Below are positions 6,312 to 14,801 of a stretch of DNA of 22,126 nucleotides, one piece after another. Source of the DNA: CAVPDE01 sp964580575. GTDB taxonomy: Bacteria > Desulfobacterota > DSM-4660 > Desulfatiglandales > HGW-15. The notes under the pieces are model-generated. The model ran no database searches. It was not told the DNA's origin and saw nothing but the letters and a program-made list of their open reading frames with translations. The first letter of the stretch is position 1; every line of letters begins with the position of its first letter. The stretch is taken from assembly GCA_964580575.1 (NCBI GenBank), contig CAZOLJ010000073.1, forward strand, positions 1 through 22,126, written 5' to 3'. A program made the position numbers and the translations under genes.

Positions 6312-8726
6312 ATGCGTGTAAGCCTCAACTGGCTCAAAGACTATGTGAATATCGCTCCGTCGGTGGATGACCTGGCCGATCTTCTGACCATGTCCGGTCT
6401 GGAGGTGGAGGCCAAGGAGCCGCAGGGGCGATCTCTTGAGGAGGTGGTCGCGGCAAGAGTCCTTTCCGTGAAGCCCCATCCCAAGGCTGATACCCTGTGG
6501 CTTTGCGATGTCGAAGCCGGTCGGGGGGTCGTGCAGGTCGTGTGCGGTGCGCCGAACCTGAAGGTGGGGATGATGACCCCCATGGCTCTGCCCGGAACAA
6601 AGCTACCGGCCGGGATGGAGGTGAAGGAATCCCGCATCCGCGGGCAAGCCTCGGTGGGCATGCTTCTGGCGGAAGATGAAATGGGGTTGACGGAAGATCA
6701 CTCAGGCGTGATGGCCCTTCCCGCGTCCCTGTCGCCCGGCACACCCGTGGCTCAGGCCCTGGCCCTGGAGGACTGGGCTCTGGAGATCGGCCTCACCCCC
6801 AACAGGCCGGACTGCGCCTGCGTCATCGGCATTGCCCGGGAGGTTGCGTCGCTCACCAGGGAAAAGCTTCACAAGCCGGACATCCGCTTTGGCGAGAGCA
6901 ACCGGCGCATTGAAACCTTGACCAGTGTGATCCTCGAGGACTCTGTAGGCTGCCCCAGGTATGCGGCCGGCATGGTCTGCGGGTTTGACATCAAACCCTC
7001 TCCTTTCTGGATGAGATACCGGCTTCACGTTTCGGGGATCAGGGGCATCAGCAACGTCGTGGATGTGACCAACTACGTTCTCCTGGAAACGGGACAGCCT
7101 CTTCATGCCTTTGATTATGACCGCCTGAAGGAGAACCGCATCGTGGTGCGCAGAGCACGGGAAGGGGAGGTGTTCACAACCCTGGACGGCAAGACCCACA
7201 CCATGAACAGGGACAACCTGATGATTTGCGACGGTCAGAGGCCGGTTGCACTGGCCGGCGTGATGGGCGGTCTCAATTCCGAGATTTTTTCCGAATCGAA
7301 GAACGTCCTGATCGAAAGCGCCTTCTTCGATCCTATCACCATCCGAAGGAGTTCCAAGCGGCTGGGCCTCTCGACCGAAGCCTCCTACCGTTTCGAAAGA
7401 GGCATAGACATCGACGGGGCTGTGCCGGCCCTGAGGCGGGCCATGATGCTCATATCGGAACTGGCCGGCGGCGAGGTGATTCAGGGGGTTATCGACAATT
7501 ACCCGGTCCCTCGCAGACCGCGGGAGATTGATCTGAGAGTCGACAAGACCAACCGTTTCCTCGGAACGGATCTCACTCAAGCGAGCATGGGGAGTTATCT
7601 GCAATCTCTCGAGATGGAGGTTCAGCGTTTGGGCGAGAATATCCTCCGCGTCAAGGTGCCCCTTTTCCGTGTGGACCTGACCCGGGATTGGGATCTCATG
7701 GAGGAAGTGGCGCGCATGGAGGGGTATGACAGGATTCCGGTCACCATTCCTCCCATACGCCCGTCAGATGAAAAAGAGGCCCCGGAAATGACCCTGGGGG
7801 ATCGGGTCAGGGAAATCATGGTCGGCCTTGGTTTCAGCGAGGTGGTTTCTTTCAGCTTCATCGCGCCCGAATCGGCGGATTTCCTGGGGGCAGAGCCGGA
7901 GAGTTCCCTGCGGTCCTTTGTCCCTCTCCTCAATCCGCTCACCGTGGACCAGTCGGTCATGAGGACCTCGCTGATCCCCGGGCTTCTTGCGGCGGTGAAG
8001 ACCAATCTTTCCTACGGGGAAAAGGATCTCAAGCTCTTCGAGTGGGGCAAGGTCTTCATCCGGCAGGGGACCGAGGAACTGCCGAATGAAAAGCTTGCGC
8101 TCACAGGCGTGGTGTTGGGTTCGGCCCGTGCCAAGGAATGGTACCGGGAGGAACGGGCCGCGGACTTCTATGATGCGAAAGGCGCTGTGGAAGCGCTCTT
8201 GAAAGGTTTAGGCTTGGGAGGCCTCGTCTTCGAAAGAGGGAGCACTCCTCCCTGGTACTCGAAAGAGGCTGCATCCTTGATTCGCTTCGCCGATCAGATT
8301 CTGGGCACAGTAGGCGAGCTTTCACCTGAAGTGCTGAAGCGTTTTGATGTGGATGCGCCAAGGGCCTTTGTTTTCGAAGTCGACGGTGCGGTCCTGATGG
8401 AGAAGGCGACAGGGGAGAGGACCTTCGAGCCCCTTGCCAAATTTCCCGCCGTTTACCGGGATCTCTCCCTTGTGGCAAAGAAAAGCGTGGAGTGCGCGAA
8501 GATCCAGGAGATTATCCTTCGAGAGGGAAAAGGGCTGGTGGAATCCCTCGCTCTCTTTGATCGGTTCGAGGGAGGCAAGATCAGTCCCTCGGAAAAAGCC
8601 CTGGCCTTCAGGATCTGCTATCGATCCCGAGAAAGTACCCTGGACGGCAAAGATATCAACAAGCTTCACGAAAGCATTGTGGAGAAAATCGGACAAGAAA
8701 CAGGCGCCAGGCTGAGGGAGGTGTAG
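6312..8726 (+). CDS. pheT: Phenylalanyl-tRNA synthetase beta subunit
   Basis: This is the beta chain of PheRS, needed for tRNA binding and for editing of mischarged Tyr-tRNA-Phe. The product is 804 residues (795 in E. coli). The N-terminus MRVSLNWLKDYV is the family start, so the ATG at 6312 is preferred over an in-frame TTG at 6288; GCGGAG lies upstream at a long spacing. Domains in order: EMAP-type tRNA-binding domain (about 40-150, with HPKADTLWLCDV and VCGAPNLKVG), B3/B4 editing region (about 210-400, with NVVDVTNYVLLETGQPLHAFD), B5 domain (about 410-480), catalytic-like core, and the FDX-ACB anticodon domain at the end, starting near KFPAVYRDLS. It is separated from pheS by a repeat element. 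Confidence 0.97.
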   Translation: MRVSLNWLKDYVNIAPSVDDLADLLTMSGLEVEAKEPQGRSLEEVVAARVLSVKPHPKADTLWLCDVEAGRGVVQVVCGAPNLKVGMMTPMALPGTKLPAGMEVKESRIRGQASVGMLLAEDEMGLTEDHSGVMALPASLSPGTPVAQALALEDWALEIGLTPNRPDCACVIGIAREVASLTREKLHKPDIRFGESNRRIETLTSVILEDSVGCPRYAAGMVCGFDIKPSPFWMRYRLHVSGIRGISNVVDVTNYVLLETGQPLHAFDYDRLKENRIVVRRAREGEVFTTLDGKTHTMNRDNLMICDGQRPVALAGVMGGLNSEIFSESKNVLIESAFFDPITIRRSSKRLGLSTEASYRFERGIDIDGAVPALRRAMMLISELAGGEVIQGVIDNYPVPRRPREIDLRVDKTNRFLGTDLTQASMGSYLQSLEMEVQRLGENILRVKVPLFRVDLTRDWDLMEEVARMEGYDRIPVTIPPIRPSDEKEAPEMTLGDRVREIMVGLGFSEVVSFSFIAPESADFLGAEPESSLRSFVPLLNPLTVDQSVMRTSLIPGLLAAVKTNLSYGEKDLKLFEWGKVFIRQGTEELPNEKLALTGVVLGSARAKEWYREERAADFYDAKGAVEALLKGLGLGGLVFERGSTPPWYSKEAASLIRFADQILGTVGELSPEVLKRFDVDAPRAFVFEVDGAVLMEKATGERTFEPLAKFPAVYRDLSLVAKKSVECAKIQEIILREGKGLVESLALFDRFEGGKISPSEKALAFRICYRSRESTLDGKDINKLHESIVEKIGQETGARLREV

Positions 8727-8733
8727 CCAGACG

Positions 8734-9057
8734 ATGCAAATCCCTGAAGAAAAGAAGTTTTTCAGGATAGGCGAAGTCAGCAGGATCATCGGCGTCGAAC
8801 CCTATGTGCTGAGATATTGGGAAAGCGAGTTTCCTCAGATTCGCCCTGTCCGCGCAGACACGAACCAGCGCACCTATCAGAAGAGGGATCTCGAACTCAT
8901 CCTGGAAATCAAGAGGCTGCTCTATGAAGAGAAGCTGACCATCGAGGGCGCACGGCAGCGGCTGAAGCAGAGGAAAGAAAAGACGACGGTGGCGGACGCC
9001 GGCCTGATTGAAGAAATGAAGACGGATTTACAGGAGATCCTGAAAACCCTGTCCTAG
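8734..9057 (+). CDS. MerR-family transcriptional regulator
   Basis: This 107-residue DNA-binding protein has the MerR winged helix-turn-helix at residues 8-75: FFRIGEVSRIIGVEPYVLRYWESEF, with the characteristic RYWE, then RTYQKRDLELILEIKRLLYE and TIEGARQRLKQR. A short C-terminal helix of about 30 residues follows, without Cys or other metal-binding residues. It is therefore probably not a metal sensor. It starts 7 bases after pheT with AGGGAGGTG overlapping the pheT end, so it is the last gene of the operon. A MerR protein of this type next to pheT or ihfA is common in related bacteria; ihfA itself is missing here. Its target genes cannot be told from sequence. Confidence 0.9.
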   Translation: MQIPEEKKFFRIGEVSRIIGVEPYVLRYWESEFPQIRPVRADTNQRTYQKRDLELILEIKRLLYEEKLTIEGARQRLKQRKEKTTVADAGLIEEMKTDLQEILKTLS

Positions 9058-9093
9058 AGCAGGCCATTGGCCCCAACCGAAATCTGGCCTGCT
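9058..9093 (+). terminator. Terminator-like hairpin after the MerR gene
   Basis: AGCAGGCCA (9058-9066) pairs perfectly with TGGCCTGCT (9085-9093), nine pairs around an 18-base loop, starting directly after the stop codon. Only GTTTGAG follows, so there is no proper T-run. It may be a weak terminator or an mRNA 3' stabiliser. Confidence 0.45.
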
Positions 9094-9193
9094 GTTTGAG
9101 GCTGGAGGAGCGCTTCGCTTGAGGTTTGAGGCAAAACCGTTTCTGCCTCCGACCTCTATCCTCCAACCTCCAACTTCTGCGCAAGTTGGAGAG
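9094..9193. repeat. Heptad-repeat inverted element B (upstream of SDR)
   Basis: The right arm has a 7-nt period: GCCTCCG, ACCTCTA, TCCTCCA, ACCTCCA (from 9145). The left arm has the complementary units GTTTGAG, GCTGGAG and, after a GCGCTTCGC interruption, TTGAGGT, TTGAGGC (9094-9132). The middle reads GAGGCAAAAC ... GTTTCTGCCTC. A second nested hairpin follows: CTCCAACTT (9168-9176) and AAGTTGGAG (9183-9191), nine perfect pairs with a six-base loop. The unit consensus TTGGAGG is the same as in element C beyond the SDR gene. Confidence 0.75.
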
Positions 9194-9226
9194 AAATTTC
9201 GCTGTAGGATTCCAAAAAGGAATGTG

Positions 9227-9967
9227 ATGAACCTGAAGGGCCGCACTGCATTGATCACCGGAGCCGGCCAGGGAATCGGCCGCGCGTGCGCCGAGGTGTT
9301 CGCTTCCCGTGGAGCGGATCTTGTTTTGTTGGACAAGAATTCGGCAACGCTTCACGGGGTGTGTGAAGAAATCGGGAAAGCTGGCCGAAAGGTCGTGCCT
9401 GTAACCGTAGACCTCACCGACATGGACACTCTGCGCCGGGAACTTGAAACACACTGCTCAGGCTTCGCCATCGACATCCTTGTCAATAACGCGGGCTTTG
9501 ACCGGCCGGGAACAACAAGCAAGATTGATAAAGCCGGATTCGAAGCGGTGCTGGGAATTCACCTCACCGTGCCGCTGCTTCTCATTCAGTTTGTCCTCCC
9601 CTCCATGCGATCGAGGAAATGGGGCAGGATCATCAACGTCAGTTCGATCTACGGTCTTATCGGCGGAAAAGGGGAAGTGGCCTATTCCACGGCCAAGGCC
9701 GGACTGATCGGTTTCACCAAATCCATTGCCCGCGAAGCGGGAGCGGAGGGAGTCACGGTCAACGCTGTCCTGCCCGGTTTGATCCGCACTCCCACCATTG
9801 AAACCTTCATGGCGCAGAAATTCAAGGATGCGATCATTCAGGAGACCCCCCTCGGCCGGATGGCTGAACCGGAAGAGGTGGCGAGGGTCATCGCCTTCCT
9901 TGCTTCCGACGATGCTTCCTTTATCACGGCCACGGCCATCCCCCTATCCGGCGGCTGGGGAATATAA
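9227..9967 (+). CDS. Short-chain dehydrogenase/reductase (FabG-like)
   Basis: This 246-residue NAD(P)-dependent oxidoreductase has the Rossmann motif TGAGQGIG (11-18), the structural NNAG (87-90) and the catalytic S140, Y153 and K157 in NVSS and YSTAK. The C-terminal PLSGGWGI matches FabG-type enzymes. The Asn often found in the helix-4 position is His here (H112 in IHLTVP), as in some 3-hydroxyacyl-CoA dehydrogenase-like members. D36 after the second strand (LLDKN) suggests NAD over NADP. AAGGA precedes the ATG at 9227 by about 5 bases. It lies between two related repeat elements, upstream of the liv operon. A role in 3-hydroxyacyl-CoA or 3-ketoacyl-ACP conversion is likely, but the substrate cannot be fixed. 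Confidence 0.9.
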   Translation: MNLKGRTALITGAGQGIGRACAEVFASRGADLVLLDKNSATLHGVCEEIGKAGRKVVPVTVDLTDMDTLRRELETHCSGFAIDILVNNAGFDRPGTTSKIDKAGFEAVLGIHLTVPLLLIQFVLPSMRSRKWGRIINVSSIYGLIGGKGEVAYSTAKAGLIGFTKSIAREAGAEGVTVNAVLPGLIRTPTIETFMAQKFKDAIIQETPLGRMAEPEEVARVIAFLASDDASFITATAIPLSGGWGI

Positions 9968-9971
9968 TGAC

Positions 9972-10059
9972 GTTGGAGGGTTGAGGGAAGAGGTTGGAGG
10001 CAAAAAATGAATTCTAGCGGGGTCCGGGTTTTGCCTCAAGCCTCCTGCCTCCAGCCTAA
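9972..10059. repeat. Heptad-repeat inverted element C (downstream of SDR)
   Basis: The left arm is four 7-nt units, GTTGGAG, GGTTGAG, GGAAGAG, GTTGGAG (9972-9999). The right arm is TGCCTCA, AGCCTCC, TGCCTCC, AGCCTAA (10032-10059). The inner ends form the perfect repeat GAGGCAAAA (9997-10005) with TTTTGCCTC (10029-10037). Aligned over 31 positions the arms match at 23. Six of the eight mismatches fall at two recurring positions of the heptad. It lies just upstream of the livK promoter. Confidence 0.8.
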
Positions 10060-10079
10060 CGCGCCTTTGGTTTTATGTG

Positions 10080-10108
10080 TTGACAGTTACAGCGCTTTTC
10101 CCTATAGT
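10080..10108 (+). promoter_or_regulatory. Sigma70 promoter of the liv operon
   Basis: A consensus -35 TTGACA (10080-10085) is followed after the ideal 17-base spacer (10086-10102) by TATAGT (10103-10108), five of six -10 bases. A transcript would start near 10115, with a 5' leader of about 109 bases before livK. It is one of the best promoter matches in the window. Confidence 0.8.
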
Positions 10109-10223
10109 CCCCCTTCGAAAGCAAGGAATTCACAGCACGACGTTGTCGCAGAATCATCATCCAAGAGCATTCAAACAGGTCTATCATCGTTCAATAACCT
10201 CAAAACAAAAGGGAGGAGAAATG

Positions 10224-11450
10224 ATGAGTAAGAGCAAGTTCTCGGGAATAGTTCTTTTCGGCTTGGTTGTCGCGTTGTCGTTTGCGATGCTTCCTGCCCT
10301 GTCCGACGCACGAAACATCAAGGTGGGGATTGTGGACACCTACAGCGGCCCCCCCGCGGTGTATGGAAATGACGCGCTCAACGGGTTCAAGCTCGCCCTG
10401 GAGGAAATCAACAAGCAGGGTGTGCTGGGAGGCAAGATCGAGTTCACCACGCGGGATGAGAAGTTCAAGGTGGACGTGGCTCTTGCCATGGCCAAAGAGT
10501 TGGTCATGAGGGAGAACGTGGATCTCCTCGTGGGGACCATCAACAGCGGCGCCTCGCTGGCGATTTCAGACGGTGTGGCCAAGGCGGAGAAAGTGCCTTT
10601 CATCGTGTGGACCGCCAAGGACGAGAAGATCACCGGAGAGTTGGGCCACCGCTACGTTTTCTCCACGGCGGAAAACACCGCCATGGCAGGAAGAGCGGGC
10701 GGCGTGGGACTGGCCAAGAAACCTTACAAGAAATACTGGATTGCTGGCGACGATTATGCTTACGGACACGCGATTGCGGATGCCGCGTGGAGAAATCTCA
10801 AGGCCCTGAAGCCGGACGTGGAAAAGATCGGGGAGTCCTGGTGGAAGATCGGGGAACCGGATTTGGTTCCCTACCTCACATCTATTTCCGCCGCCAAACC
10901 CGATTGCGTGATCTTCTGCACGGGCGGAGCCAGCATGACCAACTGCCTCAAGGCGCTTAAGGCGACGGGCTTTGCCGCCAAGACCCCTTCCTGGATTCAC
11001 ACGGCCATTGACCACGCGGTGCTCAAGCCCCTGGGGGCGGAAGCACCCGAAGGCGTGATGGGAACGATTCAGTATCTCTTCTATTATCCGGAGACCCCTG
11101 AAAACAAGGCCTTTGTGCAGGCTTTTGAAAAGGCCTATGGCAATCCCCCGGGGTTTCCCGCCTTTAACGCCTACATCACGGCACAGCTCATCGCGGCAGC
11201 ATACAGAAAGGCTGGAACCATCGACAAAGAGAAGTTTATCGACGCCATGCAGGGGATGAAAGTGAAGGGTCCGACCGGCAGTATGGTCGAGATGCGGGCC
11301 TGCGATCATCAGGCGGTTTATCCCATGTATTTCGGAACTACGAAAAAGCTCCCTCAGCATGACTTTGTGGTTGCCACGGATATCCTGACCTTGACCGGCG
11401 ACCAAGTGATGCCTACGTGCGAAGAAGTTCTCAAAACCCGCAAGAAATAG
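10224..11450 (+). CDS. livK: Branched-chain amino acid-type ABC transporter, substrate-binding protein
   Basis: This periplasmic protein of about 408 residues captures substrate for the importer encoded just downstream. The N-terminus MSKSKFSGIVLFGLVVALSF is a signal peptide; cleavage probably follows ...LSDA near residue 30. The mature start RNIKVGIVDTYSGPPAVYG and the following NGFKLALEEINKQGVLGGK are typical of the Leu/Ile/Val-binding (type I periplasmic) fold, as are VDLLVGTINSGASLAISD and DDYAYGHAIADA. GGGAGGAG stands 7 bases before the chosen ATG; another ATG at 10221 is too close to it. Homologues bind branched-chain amino acids, amides, urea or aromatic acids, so the true ligand is unknown. 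Confidence 0.93.
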   Translation: MSKSKFSGIVLFGLVVALSFAMLPALSDARNIKVGIVDTYSGPPAVYGNDALNGFKLALEEINKQGVLGGKIEFTTRDEKFKVDVALAMAKELVMRENVDLLVGTINSGASLAISDGVAKAEKVPFIVWTAKDEKITGELGHRYVFSTAENTAMAGRAGGVGLAKKPYKKYWIAGDDYAYGHAIADAAWRNLKALKPDVEKIGESWWKIGEPDLVPYLTSISAAKPDCVIFCTGGASMTNCLKALKATGFAAKTPSWIHTAIDHAVLKPLGAEAPEGVMGTIQYLFYYPETPENKAFVQAFEKAYGNPPGFPAFNAYITAQLIAAAYRKAGTIDKEKFIDAMQGMKVKGPTGSMVEMRACDHQAVYPMYFGTTKKLPQHDFVVATDILTLTGDQVMPTCEEVLKTRKK

Positions 11451-11460
11451 CCCGTTCATG

Positions 11461-11490
11461 TGGGGAAGAGAGTCTCCTCTCTCTTCCCCA
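11461..11490 (+). promoter_or_regulatory. Intercistronic stem-loop between livK and livH
   Basis: TGGGGAAGAGAG (11461-11472) pairs perfectly with CTCTCTTCCCCA (11479-11490), twelve pairs with a six-base loop, 11 bases after the livK stop. No T-run follows. Such structures after binding-protein genes often protect the upstream mRNA from 3' decay or cause partial termination, giving more binding protein than permease. Confidence 0.75.
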
Positions 11491-11512
11491 TTCAAGGAGA
11501 AGCCCGTAGATC

Positions 11513-12394
11513 ATGGCCTTTGATCTGAGCGCCATCGGAAGCCAGTTCTTCGTAGGACTGAGCCGTTCCATGATTCTGTTCATCGTCACGGCAGGCTTGA
11601 GCTTTGTGCTGGGCGTGCTCAGGGTGCCCAATGTAGCGCACGGTTCCCTTTACATGATCGGAGCATTCTCCGCCTTCAGCATTACCAAACTCGTGCCCGG
11701 TGCTACGGGTTTCTGGCTCGCTCTCGTGCTGGCTCCCCTGGTGGTCGCTGCGGTCAGTTTCATTGCGGAACGAGCGCTTTTCTGCCACCTCTACCAGAGA
11801 GAGCACTTGATGCTCCTCTTGTTCACTTTTGCCCTCAGTCTCATCCTGGGCGACTTGGTCAAAATCACCTGGGGAGCCGAGTACAAATCCATCATGGCCC
11901 CTAAGATGTTCGACGGGTCGGTGCGCATCTTCGGCGCCTCGATCCCCAAGTACAATTTCTTTTTGCTCATCATCGGGCCTCTGGTGGCCATCGGTCTGTG
12001 GCTTTTCACCAACAAGACCAAACTTGGCAAGATCGCGAGAGCAGCGGCCGTGGACCGGGAGATGGTGGGGGCCGTCGGAATTAATGTGAGCTGGGTGTTC
12101 GCCTTCGCTTTCGTGCTGGGCTGTTTCATGGCAGGCCTGGGCGGCGCTCTCATGGCTCCCACTATCAGCATTACCCTCGGAATGGATCACAACATCATCA
12201 TTGAAGGGTTTCTCATCGTCACCATCGGCGGCCTTGGAAACATGTGGGGCGCCCTGGTCGGCTCGCTCATTTTCGGTCTCACTCAGGCTTTCGGGGTGCT
12301 CTTCTGGCCCCAGTTCGCCATTGTTTTTCCTTACACCGCCGTGGTGATCGTGCTGATCCTGAGGCCCACGGGGATTCTCAAATCGGTGTGGTAA
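11513..12394 (+). CDS. livH: Branched-chain amino acid ABC transporter permease (LivH type)
   Basis: One of two inner membrane channel subunits, 293 residues with about eight hydrophobic segments. Family markers are FVLGVLRVPNVAHGSLYMIGAF near residues 29-51 and, later, AAAVDREMVGAVGINV and EGFLIVTIGGLGNMWGALVG. The C-terminal VVIVLILRPTGI is characteristic of the family. AAGGAG precedes the ATG at a long spacing (about 13 bases), so translation may be weaker than that of livK. It lies 62 bases after livK, past a strong stem-loop. Confidence 0.94.
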   Translation: MAFDLSAIGSQFFVGLSRSMILFIVTAGLSFVLGVLRVPNVAHGSLYMIGAFSAFSITKLVPGATGFWLALVLAPLVVAAVSFIAERALFCHLYQREHLMLLLFTFALSLILGDLVKITWGAEYKSIMAPKMFDGSVRIFGASIPKYNFFLLIIGPLVAIGLWLFTNKTKLGKIARAAAVDREMVGAVGINVSWVFAFAFVLGCFMAGLGGALMAPTISITLGMDHNIIIEGFLIVTIGGLGNMWGALVGSLIFGLTQAFGVLFWPQFAIVFPYTAVVIVLILRPTGILKSVW

Positions 12395-12407
12395 AGAGGA
12401 GTCCACG

Positions 12408-13382
12408 TTGCTCAAAAGCCTGTCCCTGAAATCCGTTTTCTTTTTTGCCGTCCTCCTGGTCCTCCTCCTCATCCTGCCGCCGGTCCTTCCGCGGTTCTAC
12501 ACCTACATTCTCACGCTCATCTTTGTGACGGCGCTTCTGGCCATGAGCTTGAACATGGTGGTGGGGCACGGGGGGTTGTTTCAGTTTCACCATGGAGCCT
12601 TTTACGGGGTCGGGGCCTATGCCTTTGCTCTGCTCCTCTACAAGGCCCATATGCCCATGTGGTTCGGGTTCATCGCGGCTCCTCTCATGGCCGGCTTTGC
12701 AGGCCTTCTCATCGGCTGGTTCTGTGTGAGGCTGACGAGCCTTTACTTCGGCATGCTTCAGATCTCCCTGGGCTCGCTCCTGTGGGCGATTGTTTTTCGG
12801 TGGTATGCTTTGACCAACGGGGATGACGGCATCCACGGGGTTCCTCTCCCAAGCTTTCTTTCGTCCGTATCGAAGGCCTATTACTTCATCCTTTTCTTTT
12901 TCGTGCTTTGCCTGGTGGTCATGTACCTCATCCACCGGTCGCCCTTCGGCATGACCCTTCAAGCCATACGGGACAATCCGGCCAGATGTTCGGCTGTGGG
13001 CATCGATGTGAGGCGCCATCAGCTCATGGCGATCGTGATCGCGACTTTTTTTGCAGGGGTGGCCGGCGTTCTCTTCGTGGTTCTAGAAAAATCGGTCTTT
13101 CCGGACTTGCTCTTCTGGGTCCTTTCGCTCGAGATCTTTATCATGTGCCTTTTGGGCGGATGGTTCACTTTTGCCGGCCCTATCCTTGGTGCGGCGATCA
13201 CCGTGGCTCTGAGGACCTTTGTGGGCATTTACACGGAGTACTGGACCTTGATCCTCGGAGTGCTTCTGATCCTCCTCATCTTTTTCCTGCCCGAAGGGGT
13301 GATGGGCTTTTTTGTGCAGAAGTTCGGAAAAGCCCGCCACAGAGAGGTTACGCCGGCGAGGGGAGAACATGCTGAAAGTTGA
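12408..13382 (+). CDS. livM: Branched-chain amino acid ABC transporter permease (LivM type)
   Basis: The second inner membrane permease subunit, 324 residues and strongly hydrophobic. Markers include LLAMSLNMVVGHGGLFQFHHGAFYGVGAY, whose core resembles the family NLxxGxxGxxSxGHAxFxGxGAY, with Gln-Phe-His in place of the usual Ser. The loop motif TLQAIRDNPARCSAVGIDV and the end ILLIFFLPEGVMGFF also match. Translation seems to begin at TTG (12408), with AGAGGAG about 6 bases before it; no ATG or GTG lies nearby in frame. It overlaps livG by 14 bases, indicating coupling. Confidence 0.93.
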   Translation: MLKSLSLKSVFFFAVLLVLLLILPPVLPRFYTYILTLIFVTALLAMSLNMVVGHGGLFQFHHGAFYGVGAYAFALLLYKAHMPMWFGFIAAPLMAGFAGLLIGWFCVRLTSLYFGMLQISLGSLLWAIVFRWYALTNGDDGIHGVPLPSFLSSVSKAYYFILFFFVLCLVVMYLIHRSPFGMTLQAIRDNPARCSAVGIDVRRHQLMAIVIATFFAGVAGVLFVVLEKSVFPDLLFWVLSLEIFIMCLLGGWFTFAGPILGAAITVALRTFVGIYTEYWTLILGVLLILLIFFLPEGVMGFFVQKFGKARHREVTPARGEHAES

Positions 13383-14109
13383 GAACCTCTACAAATCCTT
13401 TGACAAGTTCCTCGCGGTCAACGGGGCGATGCTCACGGTAGAGAAGGGGCAGCTCGTTGCGGTGATCGGGCCGAATGGCGCAGGTAAGACCACGCTCTTC
13501 AACTTGATCACGGGCATGCTCAGGCCGGACAAGGGTCAAGTGGTATTCAACGGAGAGGATATCAGCAAACTGCCCCCCCATGACATTTGCAGAAAGGGCA
13601 TTGCCCGGTCTTTTCAGATCGCCAATGTGTTTCCCAGGCTCACGGTGTTCAAAAACGTTCAGGTGGCCGTGCTTTCCCGACAAAGGAAGAGCAGCACGCT
13701 TTTCCGGCCGGCCCAGCGCATGGCCGTGGAGGAAACCAACCGGATCCTCTCCAGCGTGGGCCTTCTCGACAAGGCCGAGCGTCTGGCCGGCTCCCTTTCT
13801 CACGGGGACCACAGGATCCTGGAGATCGCCATTGCCCTCGGCAACGAACCTCAGATGCTCATCCTGGACGAGCCCACAGCGGGCATGTCGCCGGACGAGA
13901 CCTCCGCGACCATGGCGCTCATCAAGCGGCTTGCCGATACCCGCGGGCTCACGATTCTCTTCTGCGAACATGACATGGACGTGGTCTTCAACACGGCGCA
14001 AAGCATTATGGTCATGCATTACGGCAAAACGATTGTCCAGGGTAAGCCCGAGGAAGTGAAAAACAACATGGAAGTTCAGGAGGCTTATCTCGGGGGCGCA
14101 GATGCTTGA
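13369..14109 (+). CDS. livG: Branched-chain amino acid ABC transporter ATPase (LivG type)
   Basis: One of two cytoplasmic ATPases that power import. The 246-residue product has Walker A GPNGAGKT (34-41), the Q-loop in RSFQIANVFPRLTVFKNV, signature LSHGDHR (143-149), Walker B MLILDEP (163-169) and the switch His in FCEHDMD. The signature is atypical: LSHGDHR instead of the usual LSYGQQR of LivG, though the Gly is kept. The ATG overlaps the livM 3' end, with GAGGGGAGA as Shine-Dalgarno. The C-terminal EVQEAYLGG is typical of LivG. Confidence 0.95.
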   Translation: MLKVENLYKSFDKFLAVNGAMLTVEKGQLVAVIGPNGAGKTTLFNLITGMLRPDKGQVVFNGEDISKLPPHDICRKGIARSFQIANVFPRLTVFKNVQVAVLSRQRKSSTLFRPAQRMAVEETNRILSSVGLLDKAERLAGSLSHGDHRILEIAIALGNEPQMLILDEPTAGMSPDETSATMALIKRLADTRGLTILFCEHDMDVVFNTAQSIMVMHYGKTIVQGKPEEVKNNMEVQEAYLGGADA

Positions 14110-14797
14110 GGTGGAAGGAATCCATACCTATTATGGCCTGAGCCACATTCTTTTCGACGTGTCTCTCAAGGTGCTGGAAGGCCAGGTCGTCTGCCTTTTG
14201 GGAAGAAATGGGGCCGGCAAAACGACCACCTTGAAAAGCATCCTCGGTTTGGCGCCGCCCAAACAGGGCCGGATTCGATTCAAGCAGGAAGATGTGACGG
14301 GCAAGGAACCTTATGTGCTCGTGAGAAAAGGGATAGGGTATGTCCCCGACGACCGGAGGATCTTTGCCGATTTGACGGTGGGGGAAAACCTTCAAATCGC
14401 GGAGCGAAAAGCCAGGGAGAGGGAAGCGTGGAACAAAGAGAGAGTTTATGAGCTCTTCCCACCCCTCAGGAGGCTCGATTCCCGCAAGGGCGGGCTGCTC
14501 AGCGGCGGGGAACAGAAAATGCTGGCCGTTGGAAGGGCGCTGATGAGCAACCCTGATTTCCTGCTCCTCGACGAACCCACAGAGGGCATTGCGCCTGTCA
14601 TGGTCCGCGCCCTTGGGCAGACCATCTTTCGTCTCAAGGAGTTCGGCCTCACCGTGCTTCTGGCGGAACAGAACGTGAAGTTCACCCTGAAGCTGAGCGA
14701 CATGGGGTACATCATCGACAACGGCCGGATCTGCTATCAGGGAACCCTGAAGGAACTCATGCAGAATGAAGACGCTCGCCGGACGTGTGGGATCTAA
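14102..14797 (+). CDS. livF: Branched-chain amino acid ABC transporter ATPase (LivF type)
   Basis: The second ATPase subunit, 231 residues. It has LEVEGIHTYYGLSHIL at the start, Walker A GRNGAGKT (34-41), the LivF-type segment GIGYVPDDRRIFADLTVGENL, signature LSGGEQK (133-139), Walker B FLLLDEP (153-159) and the switch region LLAEQN, where Gln replaces His as usual for LivF. It overlaps the end of livG by eight bases and closes the five-gene importer operon. A heptad-repeat array begins a few bases after its stop codon; there is no ordinary terminator. Confidence 0.95.
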   Translation: MLEVEGIHTYYGLSHILFDVSLKVLEGQVVCLLGRNGAGKTTTLKSILGLAPPKQGRIRFKQEDVTGKEPYVLVRKGIGYVPDDRRIFADLTVGENLQIAERKAREREAWNKERVYELFPPLRRLDSRKGGLLSGGEQKMLAVGRALMSNPDFLLLDEPTEGIAPVMVRALGQTIFRLKEFGLTVLLAEQNVKFTLKLSDMGYIIDNGRICYQGTLKELMQNEDARRTCGI

Positions 14798-14801
14798 AGA
14801 C

